This document shows, piece by piece, positions 1-11,361 of a DNA stretch of 64,000 nucleotides. A model generated the notes under the pieces. The model made no database searches, was not told the DNA's origin, and saw only the letters and a program-made list of their open reading frames with translations. Source of the stretch: Thalassia testudinum. Taxonomy: Eukaryota; Streptophyta; Magnoliopsida; Alismatales; Hydrocharitaceae. The number at the start of each line of letters is the position of its first letter. Positions within the stretch are counted from its first letter, which is position 1. The stretch covers positions 101,614,001-101,678,000 of the forward strand of contig JAZHRO010000022.1 in NCBI GenBank assembly GCA_037157565.1. The letters run 5' to 3'. The position numbers and the translations under genes were made by a program.

Positions 1-2638
1 TGAGAAATGAATCCGCTACATATTGGTATTTCATCTCTTTATTTTCTTTTTATTTTTCAATTTTCCTTATTTTGTTGCGGTGGAGGTTTTTGGGGGAGAT
101 TTTGCAGAGTTTGATACTGTTGATTATCAGAGATTATTATTATTTTTTTTATTCTTTCTTGCTTAATTATGTCTAAAGAAATGGTAGTCATCAACAGCTA
201 CCAAAGCACGATTGGAAAGATCTCGCAGCAACGTGCGAACTACCCGCTAATGTGATACAAAGCTAAGGATAGATCCACAGAACAAATCTATAAATTACAG
301 ATGGGGATTCAGATACGTTGAAAAGTGAGAAACTAAACAAACACGTTGATCTTTAGCTTTTATTTTAGCAACTCCGGGAACACGTGATCCCTCTATGCAT
401 CCTCTTATGGAAAAGATTCAAGAGTGACGAGGAAAATGCTGAAAAATAATAACAGTTTGTCATCCACTATGACTGACCTGTGTTTTGGATGAGGAAGCGG
501 ATGAGGATGTGGTGGAGGAAATAAAGGATAAAGGAGGGAAGGTGATGAATGTGGTGTGTAGGACCTTAAAGTATAGGCATATTAGAAGTGGGTAGATCAC
601 CTATGGGTCAGGTGAGGTGGGTCATAGGTCAGGTCAATCGGGTTAATGTTTTAAAAATCTTGATTCAAGTTTTAGTCCAGTCGACTCATGGGCCTATAAG
701 ATTGGTCCAAGCCCTCTTTCTATGGGTCAAGTTGGGCCTGAGCTGACTTATGGATCAAATATAAATTATTTTAAAATTTTAAATACAAACATAGATAATG
801 ATACAATACGAATGATCGAAAATATAAATATAGTCATATTAAAAAAATACTATAAGTAAAAAGAGCAATAAGAATTAAATTTATTTTAGTTAAAATATCA
901 TAAAAGTCATAAAAAATTTATCATTCACATAAAAAATAAATTATTAATTAATCATTCGTGAAAACATATCGTAGAAAATTTATAAATTATATGAAATTTG
1001 AAAAGAATATAACTAATCATATGTTATTGTACTAGTAATTCAATCCCTAATTCTTATTAACAACTTTCAATTTATTATTTTGTATTATGTTAACTATCCA
1101 GAGTATTAACTCATGTTTCCCTTTTATTTAATGTGCTTACATGGGTATACTAAATGTCCTTTAATTCATAATTAAAAAAAAAGATAAATGAGTAGATAGT
1201 GGAAGAGTTGTTGGCTCAATAGGTCTTTCTCGTATCTCAAGTTAAATAAATAGTTCATAATTTTAGATGGTGGTTATTAGATTTTTTGTATGGTATTTGG
1301 AGAGAGGTGGAGATTTTGGGAAAGTAAGATAACGGTTAAATAGATGAAAAATTTAGCATCCAATGGAGAGGAATAGGATTGTTGGAGTTATAAGTTAAGA
1401 TTCTTGAAGTTCTTGATTTTAAATATTAATAATTTGTGGGTTGGGTTGGGTTGGGTCAAGTCGAGTTGTACATTGGAGATCGAAGTCCACCCATTTAAAG
1501 TCGGATTAGTTATTCGGGTTGGGTCATAATAAAAAAAATCAAAATTTAAATTTGTCTATTTTGCAAGTCGGGTGGGTTGGGTGGATGGGATCCTTAACTC
1601 ATTGTTAGGTCTAAAAGGGAGAGATGAATGGTATAATATAAAAGTATAGAAATAAAAATCAAAACACAAATATGAACCAGTGATATATAACGTAGGATTT
1701 TTAACGTGACTTTCTCTACCGGGAGAAATTAATTTATTATAATAAGAGATAATTAACATGTTATCTTAATTTAATTACAAGATAATAAAAAAATATATAT
1801 AAATACAAGTAAATGTGCAAATAAAGGTAAATGAACTTACAATTACAATTTTAACTCTCCAACAAGATATATTTATAAAAGATATTACCAACAAAAATTA
1901 AAGAAAAAAAATGACGCACTAAGAGTATTGAAAGATAGGAGTTAATGGATGTTCATCTTCCCGGGGGGTGGGGGTACATGAAATGAATCCAGCATGTGAA
2001 GCCGCGAGACGAATATGACCATCCAGACATAATGGTAACGAGCCTAAACCAATCCAAGCTCGATGGAAACCAGAGCCGATGGTTCCACTAGTCGGAGGCA
2101 TGAAATCACTCTATCTGGTTCATGATCACAACTTCAATTCTCAATGGGGAATATTAAACGTTACTGAGAATGGTGGTTTGTTTTCATATCGTATCCTTCC
2201 TCTTATATAAACAAGCCATCATCGTAAAATGGATAGCATTTGAATTGTTTTTATTTTTGATCCTGTAATCCCCTGTTCCACATAATATCCACAAGTATCA
2301 TATTTTTGGACCTTTTGCATTTCGAAAAATTAAGCTATTTTGAGAAAAAAATAAACAAAAAGGAAACAAAGAAAGGTGGAGCAAAAGAAGAACCTTCCAT
2401 AGCTCATGAACATGCCAACAGACACTACTCATACTCAAAATTAAGGAAACATTTAAAATGCAAACGAGGCGGGCTCCAAGTATTGGTATACTATAGCATA
2501 CCCAACTGATTTATTGTCTCGAATTATTGTACATCATGACAATCACCGGCATCGATTTCTTGTCTCAAATGACTCCCAAGAACACAAGCAAGGAGACAAA
2601 TTATACAGGGATTCTATATGGCTTGATGTATCTATCCA
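1..2638. other. Gene-free 3' flank of GH3 copy 1
   Basis: AT-rich DNA with no convincing reading frame, RNA gene or transposon protein. It holds degenerate T- and A-rich runs and degenerate repeats of a GGGTTGGGTCAAG-like phrase around 1,435-1,590. It is the counterpart of 52,915-55,521 beside the second gene copy. Confidence 0.6.
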
Positions 2639-5600
2639 TCATGCCATCCCTCCCTCTGTGGTGAGCCCAAATCCAAATGAGAACAACGGATCATAGTGAG
2701 GGTCCCCAACATTCATTGGGAGCTGGCTAACCGACTTGAACCACGTCCTAGGCAACTTCCCTGTGAATCCATAATCCCCGAACAGCACGTCGGCGACGCC
2801 TTGGCCCTCCGTCCCTGGGAGCCAAGCAGCCACCAGTGCATTCACCATACGTACATATGGCTCAAAGACAACCGGTCTACCAGAGACAATGATGACCACG
2901 CACTTGAGATGAGAGCAAACGTTTTTGATGGTGGCGTGGGTTGGGTCGGGGAGGGTGAGGTTGTTGAGGTTGTCGCCAAACGTCTCAGCGTAGGGCGTCT
3001 CTCCAACGACGACGATGGCGTACGAGTACTTTCCATTAGTGACTTCTTCGGTAGTTGGGGCTTCTCGAAATTTGACGTTGGTCGACTCGTCAACCGTCGA
3101 CTTGATGGCTTGGAGAATGGTTGTTCCTACGTCAACCACAGAAAAAATAAGATAATTATCGATAAGTGTGATTGTTTCTACGAGGAAATGTAAAATATTT
3201 TATGTAATGTGTTTTGCCATGTATAGTTATCTTGTACGATTATAAAATAATTTTGTACGAAAATAAAGTAATGTTAGGTGATATTATAGTAGTGCAAAAG
3301 ATTTATAGAATAATTTTATATTGATGTAAAATCATTTTACATAATTTTATATCAACACAAAATGATTATATAATGATTTATATTAATATAAAATAATTTT
3401 GTGTAATTTTATACTGATTTAAAATAATTCTTCATCCATGTAAAGTAATATGTATCTTCTTACATTACAAAATATGTTAAATTTTATGTGTTTGACCCAT
3501 GTACTATTTCTTTTCTCACACAAGAGATGTTCAATTATTTTAAACCTTCTCCACGGGTTGATTTTGAGTATCTTTTCATATGGATATCATTGAGATCTCA
3601 AACATAACTTGATCGGTATAGCCTTATATTATATGATGATTTTTGGTGAAGCATCTTGATCGAACGTGATTCGAGGAATCTACTTAATTTTTGAAGCTGT
3701 TTAATTAGTAGAACAAGTAGCCAGGATGCGAATGTGTTATCATGGTCATTGTATGTATATGCCTTTTATAGTAAGCATGGTATGCTTTGAAATCTCTTGT
3801 CAGAAAGCACAATTTCTTGCTTGGTAGAATCCAATTTCCAAAACCATTAGGAAGGCATCCCGAAATTCAAAATCATCTCCCGGAAATCCAACTCCAGATG
3901 TAAATTTTGAAACAAAAGTCCAAAGATTTTGGGAAAAATCCGAACAGTTGGGAAAGTTTGGTCTCGTACCCCTAGTGACATTTTTGTTCCCGCTGACTCC
4001 CTGCCAGGTTATGGTCCAGCCTCCACATTGGTACCCCAAGTTATCCGCATGGCTACCGGCCACAAGGATCTTCCTCGTCTTCTTTGGAAGCGGAAGGAAT
4101 GGCTTGTAAGCATCCTTCCCATTTTTCAAAAGCACGAGGGATTTCCTCACCGCCTCCCTCGCCAATTCGCGGTGTTCCTGGACCGTGGTTTCGCCACACG
4201 TATCACCGTTAGCAATGGAAGCAATGGTGAGGTCAAAGCCAAAGCCAAAACGAAGTTTCAACTAGGAAATGAAAGGTGACCCATTACCTTGCTTCCCAGC
4301 TGATCCACGAAGCTTTGGTCTGCGATCGGGTTCTCGAACAACCCCATCGTGAACTTCACGCGGAGGATCCTCCTCACTGCATCGTCGACCCGGCTCATTG
4401 GGATGTAATTGCCTTTCACAAGATAGTGGAAGGTTGAGATGTGGTCGGTCAGGTTGAATGGGAGCATGAACTGCAACAAAGGGAGCAAATACAATGATGT
4501 CAAGTTGGTCTTTCTTTGCATTCTAACTGGGTGTGGTAGACAACGTGGACATCGCACTAACCATGTCAATCCCGGCACGGAGTCCGGCCTCGAGCGAGGA
4601 CGTATAGTTTGCGCGGGGCGGGCTAGTGATCCTATCGATACCCCGCCAATCTGAGAGCACAAATCCCTGAAGTCCACATGTTCAAAAGAATACAAGTCAG
4701 TTAAGTTTGAGTTTGTTAACTAACTTAACTGAATTTAAAATTCAAATTGTTTTCTCGCCATGCAAGTGCGTGCCTACCCGGAATTTGAGCGTGTTCTTGA
4801 GGTAGTCGGTAATGAGATCTCGGTTAGTGTGCATCTTGATCCCGTTCCAACTGTTGTAAGAGATTATTATGGTCGCAACACCGTCGATGATCGCGGAGTA
4901 GTACGGTGGCATGTGGATTCTCAGGAGCCCATCACGACTGATGATTGTGTTGTTCTCGTTTATGCCGTTTTCTGTGCCGCCATCGCCAACGTAGTGCTTT
5001 GCACAAGCTGCAACCTTGCTCCTATTGAAGCACGAAAACAACGATTAGTAATTCATTGATTTAGCATCTTTTATGCATGCATACTCGAATAACCCCTTGA
5101 TGCATGGCAAAATCTATAGCTATATGTGGTGGGTCCTTACGTTCCGGCGAGGTAAGGGATGCCCTTGCGGGAGCCCTCGGGGATATCACCTTGGAGCCCC
5201 GAGACGATCGATGTCATCTTTTTGACTAGATTCGTGTCCTCGCTGAAGCTCTCGTAGCACCGTCCCCATCTTGGATCCCGGCACACCTACACGAAAACAA
5301 AGGAGGATCAATGAGACTACGAGTTGAAGATAAGTAAAGAGGGAAGGTAGCTAAGTTGCACACGAGATTAATTCTTTGCTTACTTACCGCCACACATGGA
5401 GCGAAAACATAAGGAATTCCCGTTGCACGAACTTCGAGGGCGGTTGCGGCGCCAATCCTCTTGACCAGATCAGGGTCCCTGATGTAATTATTTGCATCTG
5501 TTTAGACTTGCCATAGTAATAACATCAATAATTAAAACTCATAATTTGCCTGTTGTTGTTATAATTTGGTTTCTTACAAGCTGTGGACATGATCCTAATG

Positions 5601-6930
5601 ATTTCTTGCATTAGAAACATTGATCGTGGGATAATCTAACTCCAACTTTGCAAAGGAAATTGTTATCTTAAGAGCGTCCTCAATCATCATAAGATTTGTA
5701 TAATCTTACAACTACTCTCCAATTCCTATCAACACCGAGCATGATGTATTTATGCATACATCACATTTTTTCTTTCCTATCCATCCAATGAACTCCACAA
5801 TCCTAGTAGTTGATATGTGCATATTAGTATTGATCAATGTTCATTCATTCAGTGAACAAAATTCTCACTCACTCGATATGGTGGTGATATTATAGTCATG
5901 ATTGATTTCTTAAATTTTTTTTATCTCTTATTAATGCTCTTCCCATTTTATTAGCACACACTCTCTCTCTTCTTTCAATATTTTACACCTATGCAATTTG
6001 ATAGTAAATTATTTTTCTTGGACATAAAATCAATGCAATTTAATTTCGAGTGGGTAATTTCATTCTAAAGTATTATTTATAGATGTAAAATAATTTAAAT
6101 TAAATAATTTTTTTATAAAAATTATTTTACACCCATATATTTTACTTAAAATTGCCGATCCTTTTAATTTAAAATAAAAAAATCACCTTAAAGTATATTA
6201 AAAAAAAGTTTTCAATAAAAAATAAAAAATCACTATTGTATTTAAAATTATTTTTACCTTAAATATTTACGGAGGAGTGGTAGTACAAGTATGTTTCAAA
6301 AAAAAAAAAAAAAAGAGTGCTAGTACAAGAAATTTTATTTAAATTAAATATGTATTAGTATTTTATTATTAATTTTTTAAAATGTTTTTAAAAAATATAT
6401 AATTTATTGAGATGTTTGGTCACGCAAAGCAGAAGGGAGTTCACACTAGTTACGTATTGAAGTTTAAATATTTTTGTCATTCCTTGTGTTTGTCCTGGCA
6501 TCTTTTTATTGATTTCCTGCATCGTATCTGTTGACCGTGGAATAATCGGCAAAGTAATCGTTTATTTGTGTTGCAAGTTTGAAGAACCTCCACAAGTTTT
6601 CCATCGTGGGAGACTATCAGCCGCTCCAATCAATGCCCAATTGATATGGTTATTTCCACGGATGATGATAGATGTTCATAAATTTACACATCCATTCACA
6701 AATTACATAATATCATCTAATCATATGATAGTGTCGTGATCTATTACATCTCTCTCTGATAGAAGAGGTGCACAAATCGATGTACACTTTCGAATACACA
6801 AATTTCCGCTGGCTCCTCCCATCGGTACAACCAACGTCGTGGGAGTCCAGGAGCTATCCAAGACATTGTGATCCCCAACAACGTGAATAAGATGTTCGAG
6901 CAAAATCTATTCCTATGCGTGTCGTTGGTT
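85..6930. repeat. Segmental duplication, copy 1 (GH3 segment)
   Basis: This stretch aligns almost end to end with 52,915-59,795: the 3' flank, exons 3-9 of the GH3 gene, all introns between them and most of intron 2 are shared. Similarity starts near 85 (a shared run beginning GGGGGAGATTTTG) and is lost near 6,930, just before exon 2. The exons are much better conserved than the introns and flanks, where small indels abound. The edges are set by eye and could move by tens of bases. Confidence 0.85.
2250..2255 (-). terminator. Possible poly(A) signal of GH3 copy 1
   Basis: AATAAA on the minus strand about 385 bases past the stop codon. It is kept at the matching place in copy 2 (near 55,170). 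Plant poly(A) signals are weakly conserved, so this is only a candidate. Confidence 0.3.
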
Positions 6931-7919
6931 GCTCATGCGGGTCTCCTTTACAGGAGATGTTGGGATCGGATTGGTTAAAGACAAATCGTGTTGCATGTTC
7001 ACATTATTTTATTTGATGCAAGTAAGAAGATATGCATTTGCAATGTATCTTATAATATATATTTTTTAGTCTAAAAAAAATATATCGATGTATTTTAGCA
7101 ATTAAAAATGAATAGATATAGACATATTTTAAATTTTAATCAATTTTTATACGTTTCTGTGAACTTATGGTTGCTACTTCTTTCATCATTTCAACCATCC
7201 TCCCCTACTCTTCTTTTCTTCGATTTGCACGTCTCTCTCCATAAATAAATAAATAAATAAATAAATAGATAGATGCAGGTACATTGAGACATGAAAATTA
7301 ATCTAAGCGGGCATTCACGACATATGCATACATAGAAGCTATCAAACGGCTCTCCAAAGTTACTTGCCTTGTAGCTCCAAGACCAATATTGTGAGGGAAT
7401 ATCGTGGCCCGGTACACGTTGCCGTGCCCGTGGACTGCGTCTATCCCGTAGATCATCGGGATCCCGAGGCGGGTGGCTAGAGCTCCGCTCTGGAACTCGT
7501 TCACCATCTTGATCCAGTCCTCCGGGCTCGCGCGCTCCTTGGGTACACTCCCTCCTCCACTTAGCACACTCCCTGAACCAAACCACAAGGCAAGAGTTGT
7601 GTCAAGGAGCACAAAATGTGTTGAGAGTAGTGGTTAATCAACTTAATGAATTGTGTGTGCCCAAGCTGAACGCCTTAATTATGTATGTATTACCTACAAA
7701 GTACTTCTTCATGACCTCGGCCGACGCCACGCTCCGCTCGATCTGCGCCATCTGGCCGATCTTCTCCTCCAGGGTCATGCGCCCGAGGAGATCGTCTATC
7801 CTCTTATTGATTGGCTGCTTGGGGTCTTTGTACTTCCTGTACTCCGCCCATCCTCCAACCATTCCCCAGCTACATAGGAGCAAAAGAGCCAAAACTATCC
7901 TTGTATTCCCTTCCATCAT
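2639..7919 (-). CDS. GH3 beta-glucosidase / beta-D-glucan exohydrolase, complete (copy 1)
   Basis: Predicted secreted glycoside hydrolase family 3 enzyme, removing single glucose units from cell-wall beta-glucans, as in the barley exohydrolase ExoI group. Nine coding exons (minus strand): 7919-7694, 7572-7368, 5478-5388, 5286-5141, 5021-4778, 4666-4562, 4470-4288, 4177-3970, 3126-2639. Exon lengths add to 1,896 nt, in frame throughout, giving 631 residues, the usual length for the family. Residues 1 to about 25 form a signal peptide (two Met, then a Leu-rich core). Seen motifs: [12 protein letters not shown] and RATIFPHN (exon 2), CRDPRWGRC (exon 4), AKHYVGDGG and NSWNG (exon 5), [10 protein letters not shown] with the nucleophile Asp near residue 310 (exon 6), [13 protein letters not shown] (exon 8), and VGETPYAE with the likely acid/base Glu (exon 9). 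Intron 2 is about 1.9 kb with a GC donor; all other introns are GT-AG. HGHNN of relatives reads HGHGN here, and SDWEG reads SDWRG. I see no disabling change. Confidence 0.93.
7364..7370 (-). other. GC-type 5' splice site of GH3 intron 2
   Basis: The exon 2 end reads AG then GCAAGT on the minus strand, the consensus for the minor GC-AG intron class. Using it joins exon 2 to exon 3 (start 5,478) in the phase needed to give [13 protein letters not shown], the expected family sequence. A GT donor six bases further on (CAA then GTAACT) would add two codon-positions and break the frame. Confidence 0.8.
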
Positions 7920-8860
7920 CTGGGAATCAATTTAGACTATGTCTATCACAAAAAAAAAAAAAAAGAAAAATAAAATCAACTATTGGAGAACAACAATTTT
8001 AGTTGAATTCATAAATGATGTTTGATTGATAGGTTAGTCGAATTAATCTATGTTTATTCATCACTTAACCTATCTCTTATTTAAACATCGAAACAAAAAA
8101 ATAGTTTCCTTATCAAACACCACCACAGTGAACGGTACTCACCGAAAACAGGGTGGGGGAGAAAAAAAAAAGAGGGAGAAACAGAAATTGACATGTCTGA
8201 GAAGATGCCACTAACGAGTGGACTGGATGTACTCAGAACTATTTTGGTAGAAATCATCACACATGGCTAAAACGAACAAAAATCCTGTGATTTTCGTAGT
8301 GGAAGGGATGTGATAAGGCCAGGCGATGATACGAACATTAATTTAGGCAAACTTGAAGGAGATACAATGGAGAGGTACCAATCTTGGTTTAAACTGTGAA
8401 TAACACAACGGGTCTCTCAACGGCAGCGATTGGTAAAAGGGTGCCGTTCAGATGTACTGCATAAGAGTAACAGAAGCAGAGAGATGTGACATTTCAGGAG
8501 CAAAAGAGAAGTTTTTAAATGGTAACAGGCACGTAGAATGTACAGAAAGAGTCCACCCACTGCAAAGATCCCATCAATTTTGAGATTAAGGTAGCTCAGC
8601 AGCTCAAAAGAGATAAAGCAGAAAATAAATGTTGGAGGTGGAGGGAAAAAGAAATAAGAAATGGGTAAAGAAATACTTGGTTTCAACGGTAGGGAAAATT
8701 TTTATGGAAATGATGCAAGATCATTGCGCATCTTGTATTAGCAACGTAATTACTCGATATCATGTATGAGAGAGGGAGAGGGAGAGGGAGAGGACCTGTG
8801 AAAAGAAGCAGCAGGAATAGCCAGTGGGAGAGCAACAACAGGGAGCTTTGAAATGTGAGG
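7920..8860 (-). other. GH3 5' leader with probable leader intron
   Basis: On the minus strand the bases before the start codon form a strong splice acceptor: a long T run (7,940-7,965), then CCCAG directly against the ATG pair at 7,914-7,919. This implies an intron in the 5' untranslated region, whose first exon would be the CT-rich leader near 8,760-8,860. I could not fix the donor. No open frame here looks coding. Confidence 0.5.
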
Positions 8861-8885
8861 GTGTGAGAGGAGAGGGAGGAGGGTC

Positions 8886-8893
8886 TTTGTATA
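8886..8893 (-). promoter_or_regulatory. Candidate TATA box of GH3 copy 1
   Basis: TATACAAA on the minus strand, followed about 30 bases later by a CT-rich stretch (CCTCCTCCCTCTCC type) typical of a plant transcription start and leader. It lies about 970 bases above the start codon, which fits the inferred leader intron. No other TATA candidate in the region is followed by such a leader. Confidence 0.5.
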
Positions 8894-10872
8894 GATCGGC
8901 GCACGCGGTTCTTCCCCTTTTCCTTTTATTTTGTTTTTCTAATTCGTGTATGATATTACACTAAAAGTTTCCATATTTTCTGCTGTTTACATGCTTGCTC
9001 TGACTTTATTAATTATCGTGCAACTTAAAACCCGTTTAATGTTCATGATTATTCCCCTGTGAACTAATCCAAGTGATACGTAGTATTGTTAACTTTCACT
9101 TTTGAGAACCCCTGCCTAAGAACAGACAATCAAATCGTGAAACACGAAACTAATCAAGTAATCCACCAGAAAGTATGAATTCACGTGGAAAAGGCCCTCC
9201 TGCGAAAAGGAGAAAATTCATTAATTTGTTACCATCATGGATTGTCGTAGATGAGAACGGTTGACATATGCGTAGATTCTCATGAATTCAATGAATAATC
9301 AACGTCTGTGAGTAAATAAATAAAAGTAAATATCTGTTGAAAAATAAGAAAAGGAAGGTACGTTAACAATTTAATTTTCATGATTCTGGCTAATTTTGAT
9401 TATCATCTGGCAGTTGTATTCCAAACTTTTATATTGTTTTTTTAGAAAAAATTACATGGGTACCCCTTCGGTATACATACAAGTCAATTAGGAAGTTAGG
9501 ACGGATATTACTCATGTTCTTTCTCATAAAGAGGTAAACTTGTGTGTTACCAAATGGACAGAGTTACCTTTTCATACTTTCCTGGGGAGGGCTTCTTTAT
9601 ACAAATTGTGCTCTTGCAGTAACGCTCGGGCTTCCAATCAGTTGAGGCTTTATTACCATGAGGTCGAACAAGAAATTGTGCAACTGCAAGCCTGCAAGTA
9701 GACCATAGAAGATCTAACCTTCAATTTAAGATACTCGCAATGTACTACAGTGCTGCAGTTACGAGGTCGCATCTCGAAACATGCCTGCGATTTCACATAA
9801 GCAGTGATGTATATGGCAAATCTTAATTTACGTGAACGCAATTTCTGAACTTTGCAATTTCTTTTAACTTTAAATTTTGTTGCCAAAGTCAATAATTATA
9901 ACGCGTAGCAGTACGGTGGGATGTGCTCAGCCACATGAAGTTGTTGCGTTTGGAAAAGTCTTCCGTTCTAGACTCCTTGGTATTTAAAAATGAAAATTAT
10001 AAAATGTGTTAAAATTGTAATTTTAACTCTTATAATATCATAATATTATGATAATATAAATCATATAACTAATTAATTTTGATTTTTGCTATTCTCGTGG
10101 TGCACAACTCTTCTTCAAAGGTCAAGGTAGTTAGCCACCTTACGATAAAGGATATTTATAAAATGTAGAATCATTTATTCGGTAAGATTTATATATTCTA
10201 TACATAATTTATTATTGGATTCTCTTTTGAGAGACTTAATTATGTGATCTAAACTCTCCTCTTTCATGGCCACAACGGCCACCTCCCTTCCTTCTCCTTC
10301 TCTGCCACGGCAATCGCCATCCCCCTCCCTCCACCACCCCCCAACCACCATAGCTGTCGCCTCCTACCTTCTCCTTCTCCACAATAGCCTCAACCCTGAC
10401 TTTCCCACCAGATTGGCTTAGGAGGAATGACTCTTCATACCAACTATTCTTACCTCAACTATGCTTCCCATTCAATTAGTGGCTTCCGGCAAGCACGACT
10501 TTTTGTTTGATTTTGACCCCCACGGGTTTGGTTTGTTTCTAATTTTGCACAAATTGATGGAATCATGAGGACTCCTGTTCGTTATTGTGCAAGTTGTCTT
10601 TCCACGGAGTTTTAGTTCTCGATCGTGACTTGTTTGTATTTCATATTGGAACAAGAACCTTTTTGTTGCAATAAATTAACTAAGCAACCAACCCTCATAG
10701 GTCTTTTACCACCAGTATTTCCATTTTTAACTTTACCATTTAAGAAATTTACATTTGTATCATAAATAATCTTTCTAGTTAAGATTGGGACAACTGTGGT
10801 GGAGGCGACGGGTGGTGGCGGCCATAGTGGAGGAAAAGGAGAAAGGACGGAAGGCGACTAACTATAGTGACC

Positions 10873-10926
10873 ATGGTGGTGGTGGTGGTGGTGGTGGTGG
10901 TGGAGGAGGAGGAGGAGGAGGAGGAG
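10873..10926. repeat. GGT then GGA trinucleotide microsatellite
   Basis: About nine GGT units run directly into about eight GGA units. The tract sits at the purine-rich arm of an imperfect inverted repeat with 10,300-10,400. Confidence 0.9.
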
Positions 10927-10957
10927 TAGGAGGGACAATTGGTGCTAAGAAGGAGTA

Positions 10958-11080
10958 GGGAGCATCGACTGTGCTATGGGAGGAGGAAGGTGGGTCGACT
11001 TTGAACTGGGAATGAGGGAAGGATGAGAATAGGGGAAAGGTGAAACTTTTGAAGATATTAAATCAGATGAGGGAAGGAAA
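10958..11080. repeat. Dispersed repeat, left copy
   Basis: A segment of about 120 bases (GGGAGGAGGAAGGTGGGTCG onward) recurs in the same direction at 49,360-49,480. The two copies lie just outside the two ends of the 37.6-kb nested block, about 300 and 430 bases away. I do not recognise the family. Confidence 0.65.
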
Positions 11081-11361
11081 TTTTTATCTAAGTTCAATGA
11101 AAAAAAGGTCTCATATAAGCCTAAGAGAAAGCCCACAAAGGCCCCTTGCGATAGAATAACATAAGGTAAAAAGTCAAATATTATGAGATCGACGTGAATT
11201 AAAAGAAGGATTAGATAAATATTTGCTTGATTAAATAGATTTGGACAGGTAGTTTGATATATGGATCATCAAGATATGTAAGTTTGACATATTTGACTAA
11301 AGATATAGCTACATAGACGGACATCCCAATCGACTACAAGCCCAAGTGAATGGACAGATAA

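Larger units (their letters stand above)
8905..11356. other. Gene-free intergenic DNA
   Basis: No convincing exon, RNA gene or transposon domain. Two features stand out: a CT-rich block at 10,268-10,400 and a purine-rich block at 10,795-10,950 that is roughly its reverse complement, containing a GGT/GGA microsatellite. The first open frames here are short and without family resemblance. Confidence 0.6.

Noticed and set aside
2696..3193. 165-codon frame on the plus strand over GH3 exon 9, and similar ones over exons 5 and 8
   Set aside because: Antisense shadows of well-supported exons.
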